From Bacteroidota bacterium (lineage in GTDB: Bacteria; Bacteroidota; Bacteroidia; Bacteroidales; UBA10428), in the NCBI GenBank assembly GCA_003252385.1, contig QKEH01000164.1, positions 1-36,093 on the forward strand: a stretch of DNA of 36,093 nt. The letters run 5' to 3'. Below, piece after piece: positions 18,663 to 29,186 of this stretch. Numbering within the stretch: position 1 is the first letter of the stretch; each line of letters begins with the position of its first letter. The notes beneath the pieces were generated by a model, which worked only from the letters and a program-made list of their open reading frames with translations, was not told the DNA's origin and searched no databases. The translations under genes and the position numbers were made by a program.

Positions 18663-21080
18663 ATGAATCAAAAATACCTTACTGCTCTTATAATTTGCAC
18701 CTTGTCGCTTGGAGCATTGGCCGAAACCACGAATACCGGCTACATTGAAGGGCGGATCTTTAACCGGGCTACCAACGAACCGATACCCTTTGCCAACCTG
18801 GTAGTTTTTGGAACCAATATTGGGTCGGTGAGCGACCTTGATGGCCGGTTTCTTTTTGCCGGTATTAAACCCGGCTATGTACGCATACAAGCCAGTTCGG
18901 TGGGGTTCGAAACCTATGTTACCGGCGAATTCCTGGTAACCAACTCGGCCAAAGCCTATGTGGAAGTGCCGCTTACCGAAGTGCCGCTGGCACTGGATGA
19001 AATTGTAGTGAAAGCATCGCCCTATCGAAAAACGGAAGAAAGCCCCGTATCGCTGCGCCGTATCGGCATTGAGCAAATCGAAAAAAACCCTGGTGGCAAT
19101 CGCGATATTTCCAAGGTTATTCAATCGTTCCCCGGAGTAGCTTCAACCCCCGCCTACCGCAACGATGTAATTGTACGCGGCGGGGGACCCAGTGAGAACC
19201 GTTTTCTGCTCGATGGAGTAGAGATCCCCAATTTGAACCACTTTGCCACTCAGGGCGCTTCGGGAGGGCCGGTAGGTATCATCAACGTGGATCTGATACG
19301 CGAAGTGAATTTTTATTCCGGTGCCTTTCCGGCTAATATCTCGAATACCACCAGTTCCGTTCTGGATATGCGCCAGGTGGATGGCAACCCCGATCGGCTT
19401 AAATTCCGTGGATCAGTGGGTGCCAGCGACATGGCTTTCACCTTCGATGGGCCGTTGAGCAAGAACACCACCTACATTGCTTCGGTTCGTCGTTCGTACC
19501 TGCAATTTCTGTTTGCGGCTCTGGAGTTACCCTTTCTGCCCACTTATAACGATTACCAGCTAAAGGTAAAAACCCGGATCAATACCCGGAACGAATTCAC
19601 TTTTATAAGTTTGGGCGCACTCGACCAGTTTGCCCTGAACCTGAATGCCAATAAAACCGCCGATCAGCGTTACATCCTCAGTTTCCTTCCGGTGAACGAA
19701 CAATGGAACTATACGGTGGGAACCGTACTCAAACATTACCACGACAATGGCTACAGCACCTGGGTATTGAGCCGCAACTATTTGCACAACACCGCTTACA
19801 AATACCTCGACAACCGCGAAGATTTGTACAAAACTTTTGACTATGCCTCGGATGAAATCGAAAACAAATTCCGATACGAGCGCAACCTGCTACCTTCCAA
19901 CGGTATAAAATTTAGCTATGGAGTAAACGGGGAATTTGCCAAATACACCAACTATACCTTCAATAAGGTATTCGCCGGTGGCCGGCTCACCGACTTCAGC
20001 TATACCAGCTACCTGGATATGTTTCACTACGGACTCTTCAGCCAAGCCGCTAAAACCTGGTGGGATAACCGGTGGACGATTTCTGCCGGCATCCGGGCCG
20101 ATGGCAGCAGCTATTCAACGGCTATGAACCAACCATTCGGAAACCTTTCGCCACGGGTAAGTTCCGCTCTGGATCTTTCACAAAAACTCACCTGGAACAC
20201 CAATGTGGGCCGCTACCAGCAGCGGCCAGCCTATACCCTTATGGGTTATCAGAATGCTGCAGGCGAACGGGTAAACCACAACAACGGGTTGAAGTACATT
20301 GTTTCGGATCATCTGGTTTCCGGGCTGGAATACCGCCCGAATGAACTGACCCAGCTAACCGCTGAAGCCTTCTACAAAAGATACAGCGATTATCCCTTTT
20401 CGTTGCAGGACTCTATACCCATGGCCAGCAAAGGAGCCGATTATGGAGTGTTTGGGAACGAAGCCGTGCGTTCAACAGCCGAAGGCCGTGCGTATGGGGT
20501 TGAATTATTGGCTCGCTGGCAGGATTTACTGGGTTTCAATACCGTTCTTTCCTACACCTGGGTGCGCAGCGAATTTAAGGATAAGCGCCCCGCTTACGCC
20601 GGACAATACCTGCCTACCACCTGGGATAACCGGCACCTGTTGAACATAACCGCTACCCGCACCTTTAAAAACGATATCTATGTGGGTTTTAAATGGCGTT
20701 TTGTGGGAGGAGCACCCTACACCCCCTATAATCAAGAATTATCCTCGATACGTGCAGCCTGGGACGCCCAATCGGGACCATACCTCGACTACAACCGGTA
20801 CAATCAGAGGCGGTTAAAGGCTTTTCACCAGCTCGACGTACGCTTCGACAAGCAGTGGTATTTTGCCAAATGGTCGCTCAATCTGTACATCGATATACAG
20901 AACCTTTACAATTTCAAAGCCGATGAGCCCGACCGGCTGATCCGGAGTTCGTTCCTGGACCCCACGCAAAACGACAGCTACCTGGACGAAAACGGCATAG
21001 AGCGGTACCAGCTGCAGAATTTAGAGAGCGATGGCTCCGGAACGGTACTGCCTACATTGGGCATCATAGTAGAATTTTAA
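18663..21080 (+). CDS. TonB-dependent outer-membrane receptor
   Basis: Outer-membrane beta-barrel importer driven by TonB-ExbBD. A signal peptide (about 1-20) is followed by a CarboxypepD_reg-like domain (about 25-110, GYIEGRIFNRATNEPIPFAN), then the plug (about 125-260: DVIVRGGGPSENRFLLDGVEIP), then the barrel to residue 805, ending in the typical C-terminal Phe (GIIVEF). No SusD partner adjoins, so a glycan-utilisation SusC role is unlikely; the substrate may be a metal complex or another small molecule. It is followed after 30 nt by a DUF2271-like gene, probably in one operon. Confidence 0.92.
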   Translation: MNQKYLTALIICTLSLGALAETTNTGYIEGRIFNRATNEPIPFANLVVFGTNIGSVSDLDGRFLFAGIKPGYVRIQASSVGFETYVTGEFLVTNSAKAYVEVPLTEVPLALDEIVVKASPYRKTEESPVSLRRIGIEQIEKNPGGNRDISKVIQSFPGVASTPAYRNDVIVRGGGPSENRFLLDGVEIPNLNHFATQGASGGPVGIINVDLIREVNFYSGAFPANISNTTSSVLDMRQVDGNPDRLKFRGSVGASDMAFTFDGPLSKNTTYIASVRRSYLQFLFAALELPFLPTYNDYQLKVKTRINTRNEFTFISLGALDQFALNLNANKTADQRYILSFLPVNEQWNYTVGTVLKHYHDNGYSTWVLSRNYLHNTAYKYLDNREDLYKTFDYASDEIENKFRYERNLLPSNGIKFSYGVNGEFAKYTNYTFNKVFAGGRLTDFSYTSYLDMFHYGLFSQAAKTWWDNRWTISAGIRADGSSYSTAMNQPFGNLSPRVSSALDLSQKLTWNTNVGRYQQRPAYTLMGYQNAAGERVNHNNGLKYIVSDHLVSGLEYRPNELTQLTAEAFYKRYSDYPFSLQDSIPMASKGADYGVFGNEAVRSTAEGRAYGVELLARWQDLLGFNTVLSYTWVRSEFKDKRPAYAGQYLPTTWDNRHLLNITATRTFKNDIYVGFKWRFVGGAPYTPYNQELSSIRAAWDAQSGPYLDYNRYNQRRLKAFHQLDVRFDKQWYFAKWSLNLYIDIQNLYNFKADEPDRLIRSSFLDPTQNDSYLDENGIERYQLQNLESDGSGTVLPTLGIIVEF

Positions 21081-21110
21081 TTTCCAGGTAACCGATAAAA
21101 CAGATCCGTA

Positions 21111-21869
21111 ATGAACACACCAAAAAATATTCTCTGGATAGGTTTCGCTGCACTGCTACTTGTACTTTGGGGACATCCCTCGTGCAGCACCTCCCGGCTC
21201 TCCAATCCGCTCTCCACCGACACACTCCGGTTAAACCCCGCCGGACAGGGAAATTTCATTGAATTCGAATTCCGAAAAGGCCCTGAACATAACCATCCGG
21301 TAATGGCACTGTGGATCACCGACACTTCCAATGCTTATCTGCAAACCCTCTATGTTGCCCAATCGATATCACGTGGCCGTTTCGAGCACGGCGACAAAGC
21401 CTCCGGTTTTTGGCAACCCGGTTCCATTAGAAGGCCTGCGGCCCTGCCCGTATGGGCGCACAGCCGCAACATCCCCACCAACCATGGAGACTATTTGCCC
21501 ACCGAAGCCCACCCGGTTCCGGATGCCTATACCGGAGCAACACCCCCGGGCAACTTCCTGATTTCCACCTATACCGACCAGCCTCTACCCCCGAATATCT
21601 TTATTTATTTCGAAATCAATCAGACCTGGGATTGGAACCAGTTTTGGAATAACTCCAGGTATCCCGACGATACCGATTACCAATCGTCCTGCCAGCCAGC
21701 CCTGGTATATCGTGCCCGAGCCGATAATAACGGCCGGTGGGAAGTGAGTCCTTTCGAACTGTTGGGGCACAGCCATTACAACGGCAGTGACGGCGAAATT
21801 TACCCCGATGTAAGTACGCTGACTACGGCCAAAGAAATCACCGAACAAATACGCATAACGATACAATAA
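21111..21869 (+). CDS. Putative envelope protein, DUF2271-like
   Basis: Predicted exported protein of 252 residues. The N-terminus is a hydrophobic segment (WIGFAALLLVLWG) followed by HPSCSTS; the cysteine could be a lipoprotein site, but the lipobox is poor. The body resembles the DUF2271 family: HPVMALWITDTSNAYLQTL, then a Trp-rich middle and PDAYTGATPPGNF, with paired beta strands after it. The function of DUF2271 is unknown. The gene follows the TonB receptor gene by 30 nt. Family assignment is from memory of the pattern and only moderately sure. Confidence 0.55.
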   Translation: MNTPKNILWIGFAALLLVLWGHPSCSTSRLSNPLSTDTLRLNPAGQGNFIEFEFRKGPEHNHPVMALWITDTSNAYLQTLYVAQSISRGRFEHGDKASGFWQPGSIRRPAALPVWAHSRNIPTNHGDYLPTEAHPVPDAYTGATPPGNFLISTYTDQPLPPNIFIYFEINQTWDWNQFWNNSRYPDDTDYQSSCQPALVYRARADNNGRWEVSPFELLGHSHYNGSDGEIYPDVSTLTTAKEITEQIRITIQ

Positions 21870-21895
21870 TAAAATGATCTGTATCACTGAAATCC

Positions 21896-21911
21896 AATGA
21901 TAAATATCATT
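21896..21911. promoter_or_regulatory. 7-bp palindrome upstream of the phosphatase gene
   Basis: AATGATA and TATCATT with two bases between, 58 nt before the ATG at 21969. AT-rich; it may be a protein-binding site or a weak terminator. A poor -7-like box, AAGCTTTG, follows at 21936-21943. Confidence 0.25.
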
Positions 21912-21968
21912 ATTTATGCCCCTTAGAACTTAGGCAAGCTTTGTAACTTAAAAATTTAAAAAGAAATT

Positions 21969-24185
21969 ATGAGTAGACGGCTTGTACAGAAGGTTCTGGG
22001 TTATTTTGCACTTACCTGCTTAACGCTCTGCGGTTATCCTGCCCTTGCTGCAGCTAACAATATTGAACAACAAATTGAAGAACAAATCAGCCTAGCCCGG
22101 AAAGCGGAAGAAAACGGAAACCCAACCGACCAGGCACGCTACTATACCAAACTGGGATATTTATACTGGCAAATTGATGCCAAACTGGAAGCAATCGACT
22201 TTTTCAGCCGCTCTGTAACCGTTAACGAAAAACTGGGCAATAAGAACGCTATTAAAACCCTTTACAACAACCTGGGTTTAATCCATTCCGAACGAGAGGA
22301 GTACCAGAAGGCCATTGGCTTTTTCGAAAAGAGTCTCCATTTAAATTTAAACCAGCAAAACAAAGCAGAAGCCATTGCCGACTATCTGAATATTGCCTTG
22401 TGTTTTCAGTCGATGGGCTATTATTCCGAATCGAACAACCGAGCCGATCAGGCATTGGAAAAAGCCCTTGAAATCAACAACCTGAAACAGGCAAAAACGG
22501 CTTACGGAATACTTGGCGAGAACTATGAAAAACTGGGCGAGAGCAAAACTTCTGCCAGCTATTACGAAAAATATGCAGCCCTTACCAAGCACCTGCAACA
22601 GGAAGAAATGGCTGCTATGGAGAACCGAACCCGCGAAGTGGAAAGCCAGGTAGTTTCCAAAGAAAAGGAACTGGCCAGCACCCGAAGCGACCTTAACCAG
22701 CAACTGGAACTCAACCACGAAATGCAACTGCAAAATGAGTTGCTCAATAAGGAAAATCAACTCAAGGAAGCCGAAAAAGCCCGCCTGGAAGCAGAACAGG
22801 AACAACTCAAAGCCCGGGAAAAAACCCGGCGTACACGGTTTATCGGGTTGGTGGCAGTGCTCATTCTGTTCGGCTGCATTATTAGCCTGATCATGTGGCA
22901 ACTGGCCCAAAAGAAAAAAGCCAACCAACAGTTGAAGGAGCAAAATTTCGAAATTGAAAAGCAAAAACTCGAAATTGAAAAACAACGAGATTGGGCCAAC
23001 CAGCAAACCAAAAAAATTACCGATAGCATTCAATATGCCCAACGTATTCAAAAAGCCGTTCTCCCCCCCCTGGAAGCCTTCGACGAAACGTTTGAGGATT
23101 ATTTTGTGCTCTATAAACCGAAAGATATTGTTAGCGGAGACTTTTATTGGACCACCCGAAAAGACCAGGTCATGATTCTGGCTGTGGCCGACTGCACCGG
23201 ACATGGTGTGCCGGGAGCCTTCATGAGCATGCTGGGTGTGGCCTACCTCAACGAAATCGTCAATAAAATTGCGGTGAACAAACACATCAGCACCCTCAAC
23301 GCCGATGACATTCTCAACGAACTTCGTGAAATGATTATTTCCTCGCTGCGACAAACCGGCGACCCCAGAGAGCCCAAGGATGGCATGGACATTTCCCTTT
23401 GTATATTCGACTTTGAACGCAAGGCTATGCAGTTTGCCGGTGCAAACAATCCGCTGTTCCTGATCCGAAAGGGAGAACTGATAGTGTACACCGCCGACAA
23501 AATGCCGGTTAGCCACCACCAAAAAAAGGATGTGCTCTTTACCAAACATGAACTGGAATGGCAGCCTGATGATAAGATCTACCTCTTTTCCGATGGCTAT
23601 GTCGATCAATTTGGTGGCGACCAGAAACTTAAATTCATGGCCAAGCGCTTTCGCGAACTGCTGCTAAAAATACACCACTACCCCATGGCCGAGCAAAAGG
23701 CCATCCTTGATAAAAATCTGGCAGACTGGCGGGGAGATATACCCCAGGTCGATGACGTTTTAATCATGGGAATCAGCCTGGCAGGCAAAGTGCGCACCAA
23801 GCAAGCCAAATCGCACCTCAACTGGAGCGATAAAAAAATACTGATTGCCGAGGACACCGATGTAAATTACTTCCTGTTAACCGCTGTTCTGAAGGACACA
23901 CGTGCGGCACTGGTGCGGGTTAAGGACGGCCAGGAGGCCATCGATTTTGTAAACAACAACGAGGTAGACCTGATCCTGATGGACATCAATATGCCCCGTA
24001 TGAACGGATACGATGCTACCCGAAGAATCAAGGAAATCCGTAGCGATATTCCCATCATTGTACAAACCGCCATGCACTACGACGATGAAAGCGAGGAAGC
24101 CTTCAAAGCCGGAGCAGATGATTACATCGCCAAACCCATCGACTTAAAAACCTTTATGACTAAGGTGGAGAAACTCCTCAGCTAG
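21969..24185 (+). CDS. TPR-PP2C (SpoIIE) phosphatase with C-terminal receiver domain
   Basis: Membrane-bound sensor phosphatase of 738 residues, functionally like SiaA or RsbU. Order: signal peptide (1-28), TPR repeats in the periplasm (about 35-205), coiled coil (about 210-290), membrane span (291-312), short coiled coil (315-350), PP2C/SpoIIE domain (about 352-605) and receiver domain (about 622-738). The PP2C metal ligands are present: Asp391 (SGDFYW), Asp408 (ADCTGHG), Asp474 (DGMDIS), Asp542 (FSDG) and Asp596. The receiver has its acidic pair (Glu628, Asp629), phosphoacceptor Asp672 (MDINMPRMNG), Thr700 and Lys722 (AKP). It lies 72 nt upstream of siaC, its likely substrate. A receiver at the C-terminal end of a PP2C protein is unusual. 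Confidence 0.9.
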   Translation: MSRRLVQKVLGYFALTCLTLCGYPALAAANNIEQQIEEQISLARKAEENGNPTDQARYYTKLGYLYWQIDAKLEAIDFFSRSVTVNEKLGNKNAIKTLYNNLGLIHSEREEYQKAIGFFEKSLHLNLNQQNKAEAIADYLNIALCFQSMGYYSESNNRADQALEKALEINNLKQAKTAYGILGENYEKLGESKTSASYYEKYAALTKHLQQEEMAAMENRTREVESQVVSKEKELASTRSDLNQQLELNHEMQLQNELLNKENQLKEAEKARLEAEQEQLKAREKTRRTRFIGLVAVLILFGCIISLIMWQLAQKKKANQQLKEQNFEIEKQKLEIEKQRDWANQQTKKITDSIQYAQRIQKAVLPPLEAFDETFEDYFVLYKPKDIVSGDFYWTTRKDQVMILAVADCTGHGVPGAFMSMLGVAYLNEIVNKIAVNKHISTLNADDILNELREMIISSLRQTGDPREPKDGMDISLCIFDFERKAMQFAGANNPLFLIRKGELIVYTADKMPVSHHQKKDVLFTKHELEWQPDDKIYLFSDGYVDQFGGDQKLKFMAKRFRELLLKIHHYPMAEQKAILDKNLADWRGDIPQVDDVLIMGISLAGKVRTKQAKSHLNWSDKKILIAEDTDVNYFLLTAVLKDTRAALVRVKDGQEAIDFVNNNEVDLILMDINMPRMNGYDATRRIKEIRSDIPIIVQTAMHYDDESEEAFKAGADDYIAKPIDLKTFMTKVEKLLS

Positions 24186-24226
24186 GTTGAGCCCGGATTA
24201 TGATTCAGGTTTTCAAAAAGAATATG

Positions 24227-24234
24227 TATCTTTA
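24227..24234 (+). promoter_or_regulatory. Weak possible siaC promoter (-7 box)
   Basis: TATCTTTA differs from TAnnTTTG in the last base and lies 24 nt before the siaC ATG. No -33 box is evident. The gene may instead be transcribed with the phosphatase gene. Confidence 0.25.
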
Positions 24235-24257
24235 ATAGTGTTCAAATACTTAAACGC

Positions 24258-24641
24258 ATGAATCCCTTGTACATTCAAGCCACCGACGACACCCCTGAAA
24301 TACACTTCGACAAAACCCAAGGCATTTTCAGAATAACCGGTAAATCGCTGCCCGAAGACGTAATCAGTTTTTATACCCCCGCCTTTTCCTGGCTGGAACA
24401 GTACATCTCCGACCCCAATGAGCACACGAAAGTGGAAGTTAAGGTGGTGTATTTCAACTCGGCCTCGCAAAGAGCACTAAACGAGATCTTTACCATACTA
24501 AGCCGGGTAAGAATTAAGAATAAAGAAATAGTGGTTGATTGGTACTTTATTGAGGATGATGAGGAAATGTGCGAAGCTGGCGAAGAATATGCCGATATCA
24601 CCAAAATTGAATTTAACTTTAAAACCTATAACCCCGAATAG
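24258..24641 (+). CDS. siaC: SiaC family regulatory phosphoprotein (DUF1987)
   Basis: Small cytoplasmic switch protein. In Pseudomonas aeruginosa SiaC is phosphorylated by SiaB, dephosphorylated by the PP2C phosphatase SiaA, and when unphosphorylated activates the diguanylate cyclase SiaD. The 127 residues carry the family signatures FRITGKSLPEDVISFYTP, the block VVYFNSASQRALNEIF and an acidic late segment with WYFIEDDEEMCEAGEEY. The phosphosite, Thr68 in P. aeruginosa as I recall, is Ser68 here. The phosphatase lies directly upstream; no SiaB- or SiaD-like gene is in the window. The OmpL47-like gene begins 2 nt after its stop. Confidence 0.85.
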   Translation: MNPLYIQATDDTPEIHFDKTQGIFRITGKSLPEDVISFYTPAFSWLEQYISDPNEHTKVEVKVVYFNSASQRALNEIFTILSRVRIKNKEIVVDWYFIEDDEEMCEAGEEYADITKIEFNFKTYNPE

Positions 24642-24643
24642 CC

Positions 24644-26398
24644 ATGACGAATTATCAGCCATCGGTCTGTTTAAAATATCTCCACGCTATGTTCCGATAC
24701 CTCCTCGTTGCAGGGCTCATTTTCAGCAACCTTGTGAGCTTTGCACAAAGTCAGTTAACTCATAAAAAAGGAACCTATATCGATTCAGATGGCAAGCTCT
24801 ACGTAAATAAACAGCTGGGGCTATACGTTTGGCTCTCCACCTCACCCGATGAAAAAGCGCAAAAGTACCGTCTGTTCAGCGAAGCGTCCAAAGCCTACTC
24901 CAATCCCATGTATCTCGACACCGATGGATTCAATACCCTGCGGTCGCCTTCTGCTGTGGATACCGTAACGCATAAAACCGTGCTGCCGATGCAGGATATT
25001 GTTTTTGAAATCTATGCCGACGAAACCGCACCTACCACCACCATCGACTATAAGGTGAATCCCTTCCAGGCCGAACACAAAATCAACCTGGGAACCGGAA
25101 CCGAAATTAGTCTTGCAGCGAAAGACCTGCTCTCGGGAGTTGACGCTATTTACTACTCGCTCGATGGCGCACCCTATCAACCCTACACCACACCTTTAAA
25201 GATAGAACAGGAAAAAGAATACAGCCTCAAATTCTATGCGGTAGACCATGTGGGCAATGTGGAGGAAGTGCATACCCGGGAGCTGGCCTACGACAAAACC
25301 TCCCCCGTAACGCAACTTACCATTGACGTGGATCAGTACGAAAACATTCTCTCGTCTCAATCCGCTATTACGCTATCGTCAGAAGATAAAGGTATAGGTG
25401 TTAAACACATTTATTACAAGCTGGACAACGGTCCGGAAAAAGTGTACACCGGAGTCATTCAGGCAAAATACATTTCCCAGGACGAGCACACCATAACCTA
25501 TTACGCTACCGATAAAGTTGGGAATAAGGAAGCGGAGAGAACCTATGCATTCTATGTGGACAAAACCGCCCCGACCATTATTGAAGAAGTAATGGGTAAA
25601 AGTTTCTTCTCGGGAGGTAAAGAATATTCCTCAGGGAAAGCACGTCTAAAACTCACTTCGTTCGACAACAAGGCAGGAGTCAAGGAAATTCGTTATTCCG
25701 TGAACAATGGAGAATTTCTGGTGTATGACAAACCGGTATTTTTAACTCAGTCATCGGGCGTGTTAACCATACAAACCTATGCGGTCGATAATGTCAACAA
25801 CCGATCCAGCAGCCAGCTGGCCAATCAAAAAACCAACATACCCTACATCGACCTTACCGGCCCCAAATTGGCCTACAGCATACAGGGAGCAAGTTTCACC
25901 ACCCGCGATACGTTGTTTATAAACGCAACCAGCGGTATTGTGCTGAAAGGTACCGATTCGGAGGCTGGCATGAACCACATAGAGTATTCGCTCAACGACT
26001 CCACCACAAAAGAATATTCGAATGCCATTAAGGTGGCATCCGAAGGTTACAGTACCATTGCCTATACCGGTTTCGACAATGTGGATAATACCAGCTCCAG
26101 TTCATTTAGCTTTAAAGTGGACAATACCGGCCCCAAAATTCAGGAAAGTTTTGGTACCAGCCGGTTGGGTATGGAAAACGGCATTGCAGTTTACCCGGCT
26201 CACACCATCCTGTTCGTAACGGCCAACGATGTTGTGGTAGGTTTACAGCGTATTACCTATTGTTTAAACAATGCCCCGGTTAAAGAATCTACCGGTATGT
26301 TTACCCATTTGCCTAAAGGTAAAAATCAGATGACCATTACCGCTTACGATAAGCTGGGGAATACTTCTGAAAAGACAATAACTTTTATTGTTCAATAG
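24644..26398 (+). CDS. Secreted protein with five OmpL47-like repeats
   Basis: Exported protein of 584 residues, function unknown. The likely signal peptide is MFRYLLVAGLIFSNLVSFAQ, preceded by 15 residues if the first ATG is used; the ATG at 24689 is an alternative start, but 24644 lies only 2 nt after the siaC stop. Residues about 36-125 form a domain I do not recognise. Then come five beta-rich units of 85-95 residues with the pattern G[VI]..I.YS(L/V)(D/N)..., Y......, Y..D..GN, as in OmpL47-type repeats and other Ig-like folds. Without a C-terminal sorting domain, it may stay in the periplasm or outer membrane. Probably cotranscribed with siaC. Confidence 0.7.
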   Translation: MTNYQPSVCLKYLHAMFRYLLVAGLIFSNLVSFAQSQLTHKKGTYIDSDGKLYVNKQLGLYVWLSTSPDEKAQKYRLFSEASKAYSNPMYLDTDGFNTLRSPSAVDTVTHKTVLPMQDIVFEIYADETAPTTTIDYKVNPFQAEHKINLGTGTEISLAAKDLLSGVDAIYYSLDGAPYQPYTTPLKIEQEKEYSLKFYAVDHVGNVEEVHTRELAYDKTSPVTQLTIDVDQYENILSSQSAITLSSEDKGIGVKHIYYKLDNGPEKVYTGVIQAKYISQDEHTITYYATDKVGNKEAERTYAFYVDKTAPTIIEEVMGKSFFSGGKEYSSGKARLKLTSFDNKAGVKEIRYSVNNGEFLVYDKPVFLTQSSGVLTIQTYAVDNVNNRSSSQLANQKTNIPYIDLTGPKLAYSIQGASFTTRDTLFINATSGIVLKGTDSEAGMNHIEYSLNDSTTKEYSNAIKVASEGYSTIAYTGFDNVDNTSSSSFSFKVDNTGPKIQESFGTSRLGMENGIAVYPAHTILFVTANDVVVGLQRITYCLNNAPVKESTGMFTHLPKGKNQMTITAYDKLGNTSEKTITFIVQ

Positions 26399-26458
26399 AG
26401 CCGTTCGGCAATTGGTGCTCTCGCATAGCAGACGCATTTCACTCTTGAACAGTGCACT

Positions 26459-27172
26459 ATGCAAAAACAGGGTATCCGTGCATTTCAAATAACAACGGCC
26501 TTACTCTTTGGTGTTATGGTATTTGCTCAGGATTACTACGCACATAGGCGCCAGATTATGGTGCAAAACCAGTTGGTAATTCGAGGAATTCAGAATGAGC
26601 GGGTGTTGGATGCCATGCAAAAAGTGGAACGGCACCGTTTTGTCCCCGACGACATGGTGGAAAAAGCCTACTACGATTGTCCGCTTCCTATCGGGTATGG
26701 CCAAACCATCTCGCAACCCTACATTGTAGCCTTCATGACGGAAATCCTGGATATCCGGCCTGAGGATAAAATTCTGGAAATTGGAACGGGTTCAGGGTAT
26801 CAGGCCGCAGTGTTGTCGGAATTGTGCGACTCCGTTTTTAGCATCGAAGTAGTAGCTCCATTGGGGGTTGAAGCCCGTGAACGACTGGCTCAGTTGGGAT
26901 ACGGCACCATCCGAATTAAAATTGGAGATGGGTATCAGGGATGGTCCGAACATGCTCCCTACCAGTCCATCATTGTAACCTGTTCACCCACCCATATTCC
27001 CAAAGCTCTGAAAGAGCAGCTGGCCGAAGGAGGTAAAATGATTATTCCGGTGGAACAAAATTACGGCCAACAGCTAGTTCTGCTGGAAAAAAATCATGGA
27101 CGTTTAAAACGCACTCAGGTGTTGGCGGTACGTTTTGTACCCATGGTGGATACCGGGGGAAAGAAATACTAA
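26459..27172 (+). CDS. pcm: Protein-L-isoaspartate O-methyltransferase with signal peptide
   Basis: Methylates isoaspartate residues in damaged proteins so they can be repaired, using S-adenosylmethionine. The family motifs are clear: QLVIRGIQNERVLDAMQKV, then FVPDDMVEKAYYDCPLPIG, YGQTISQPYIVAFM and the SAM-binding EIGTGSGYQAAVLSEL (residues 107-122). The 237-residue protein begins with a hydrophobic segment ending in FAQ (ITTALLFGVMVFAQ), which looks like a cleavable signal peptide; this would send the enzyme out of the cytoplasm. It stands 60 nt after the OmpL47-like gene and converges with groEL across a shared hairpin. Confidence 0.93.
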   Translation: MQKQGIRAFQITTALLFGVMVFAQDYYAHRRQIMVQNQLVIRGIQNERVLDAMQKVERHRFVPDDMVEKAYYDCPLPIGYGQTISQPYIVAFMTEILDIRPEDKILEIGTGSGYQAAVLSELCDSVFSIEVVAPLGVEARERLAQLGYGTIRIKIGDGYQGWSEHAPYQSIIVTCSPTHIPKALKEQLAEGGKMIIPVEQNYGQQLVLLEKNHGRLKRTQVLAVRFVPMVDTGGKKY

Positions 27173-27187
27173 GTGAAAAAACTAAAA

Positions 27188-27215
27188 AAGGCTGCTCAAA
27201 ACCTTGAGCAGCCTT
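27188..27215 (-). terminator. Terminator between pcm and groEL
   Basis: Perfect 12-bp stem AAGGCTGCTCAA / TTGAGCAGCCTT with loop AACC. On the minus strand it is followed by TTTTTTAGTTTTTT, a strong U tract, so it mainly ends groES-groEL. On the plus strand (after pcm) only CATATTTTC follows, so it may also work weakly for pcm. Confidence 0.88.
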
Positions 27216-27238
27216 CATATTTTCAGTTTGGGGAACTT

Positions 27239-29186
<1,948 letters not shown>

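Noticed and set aside
22347-23609. 420-codon open frame on the minus strand opposite the phosphatase gene
   Set aside because: Shadow of the real gene: Phe- and Leu-rich, without domains, while the plus-strand protein has complete PP2C motifs.
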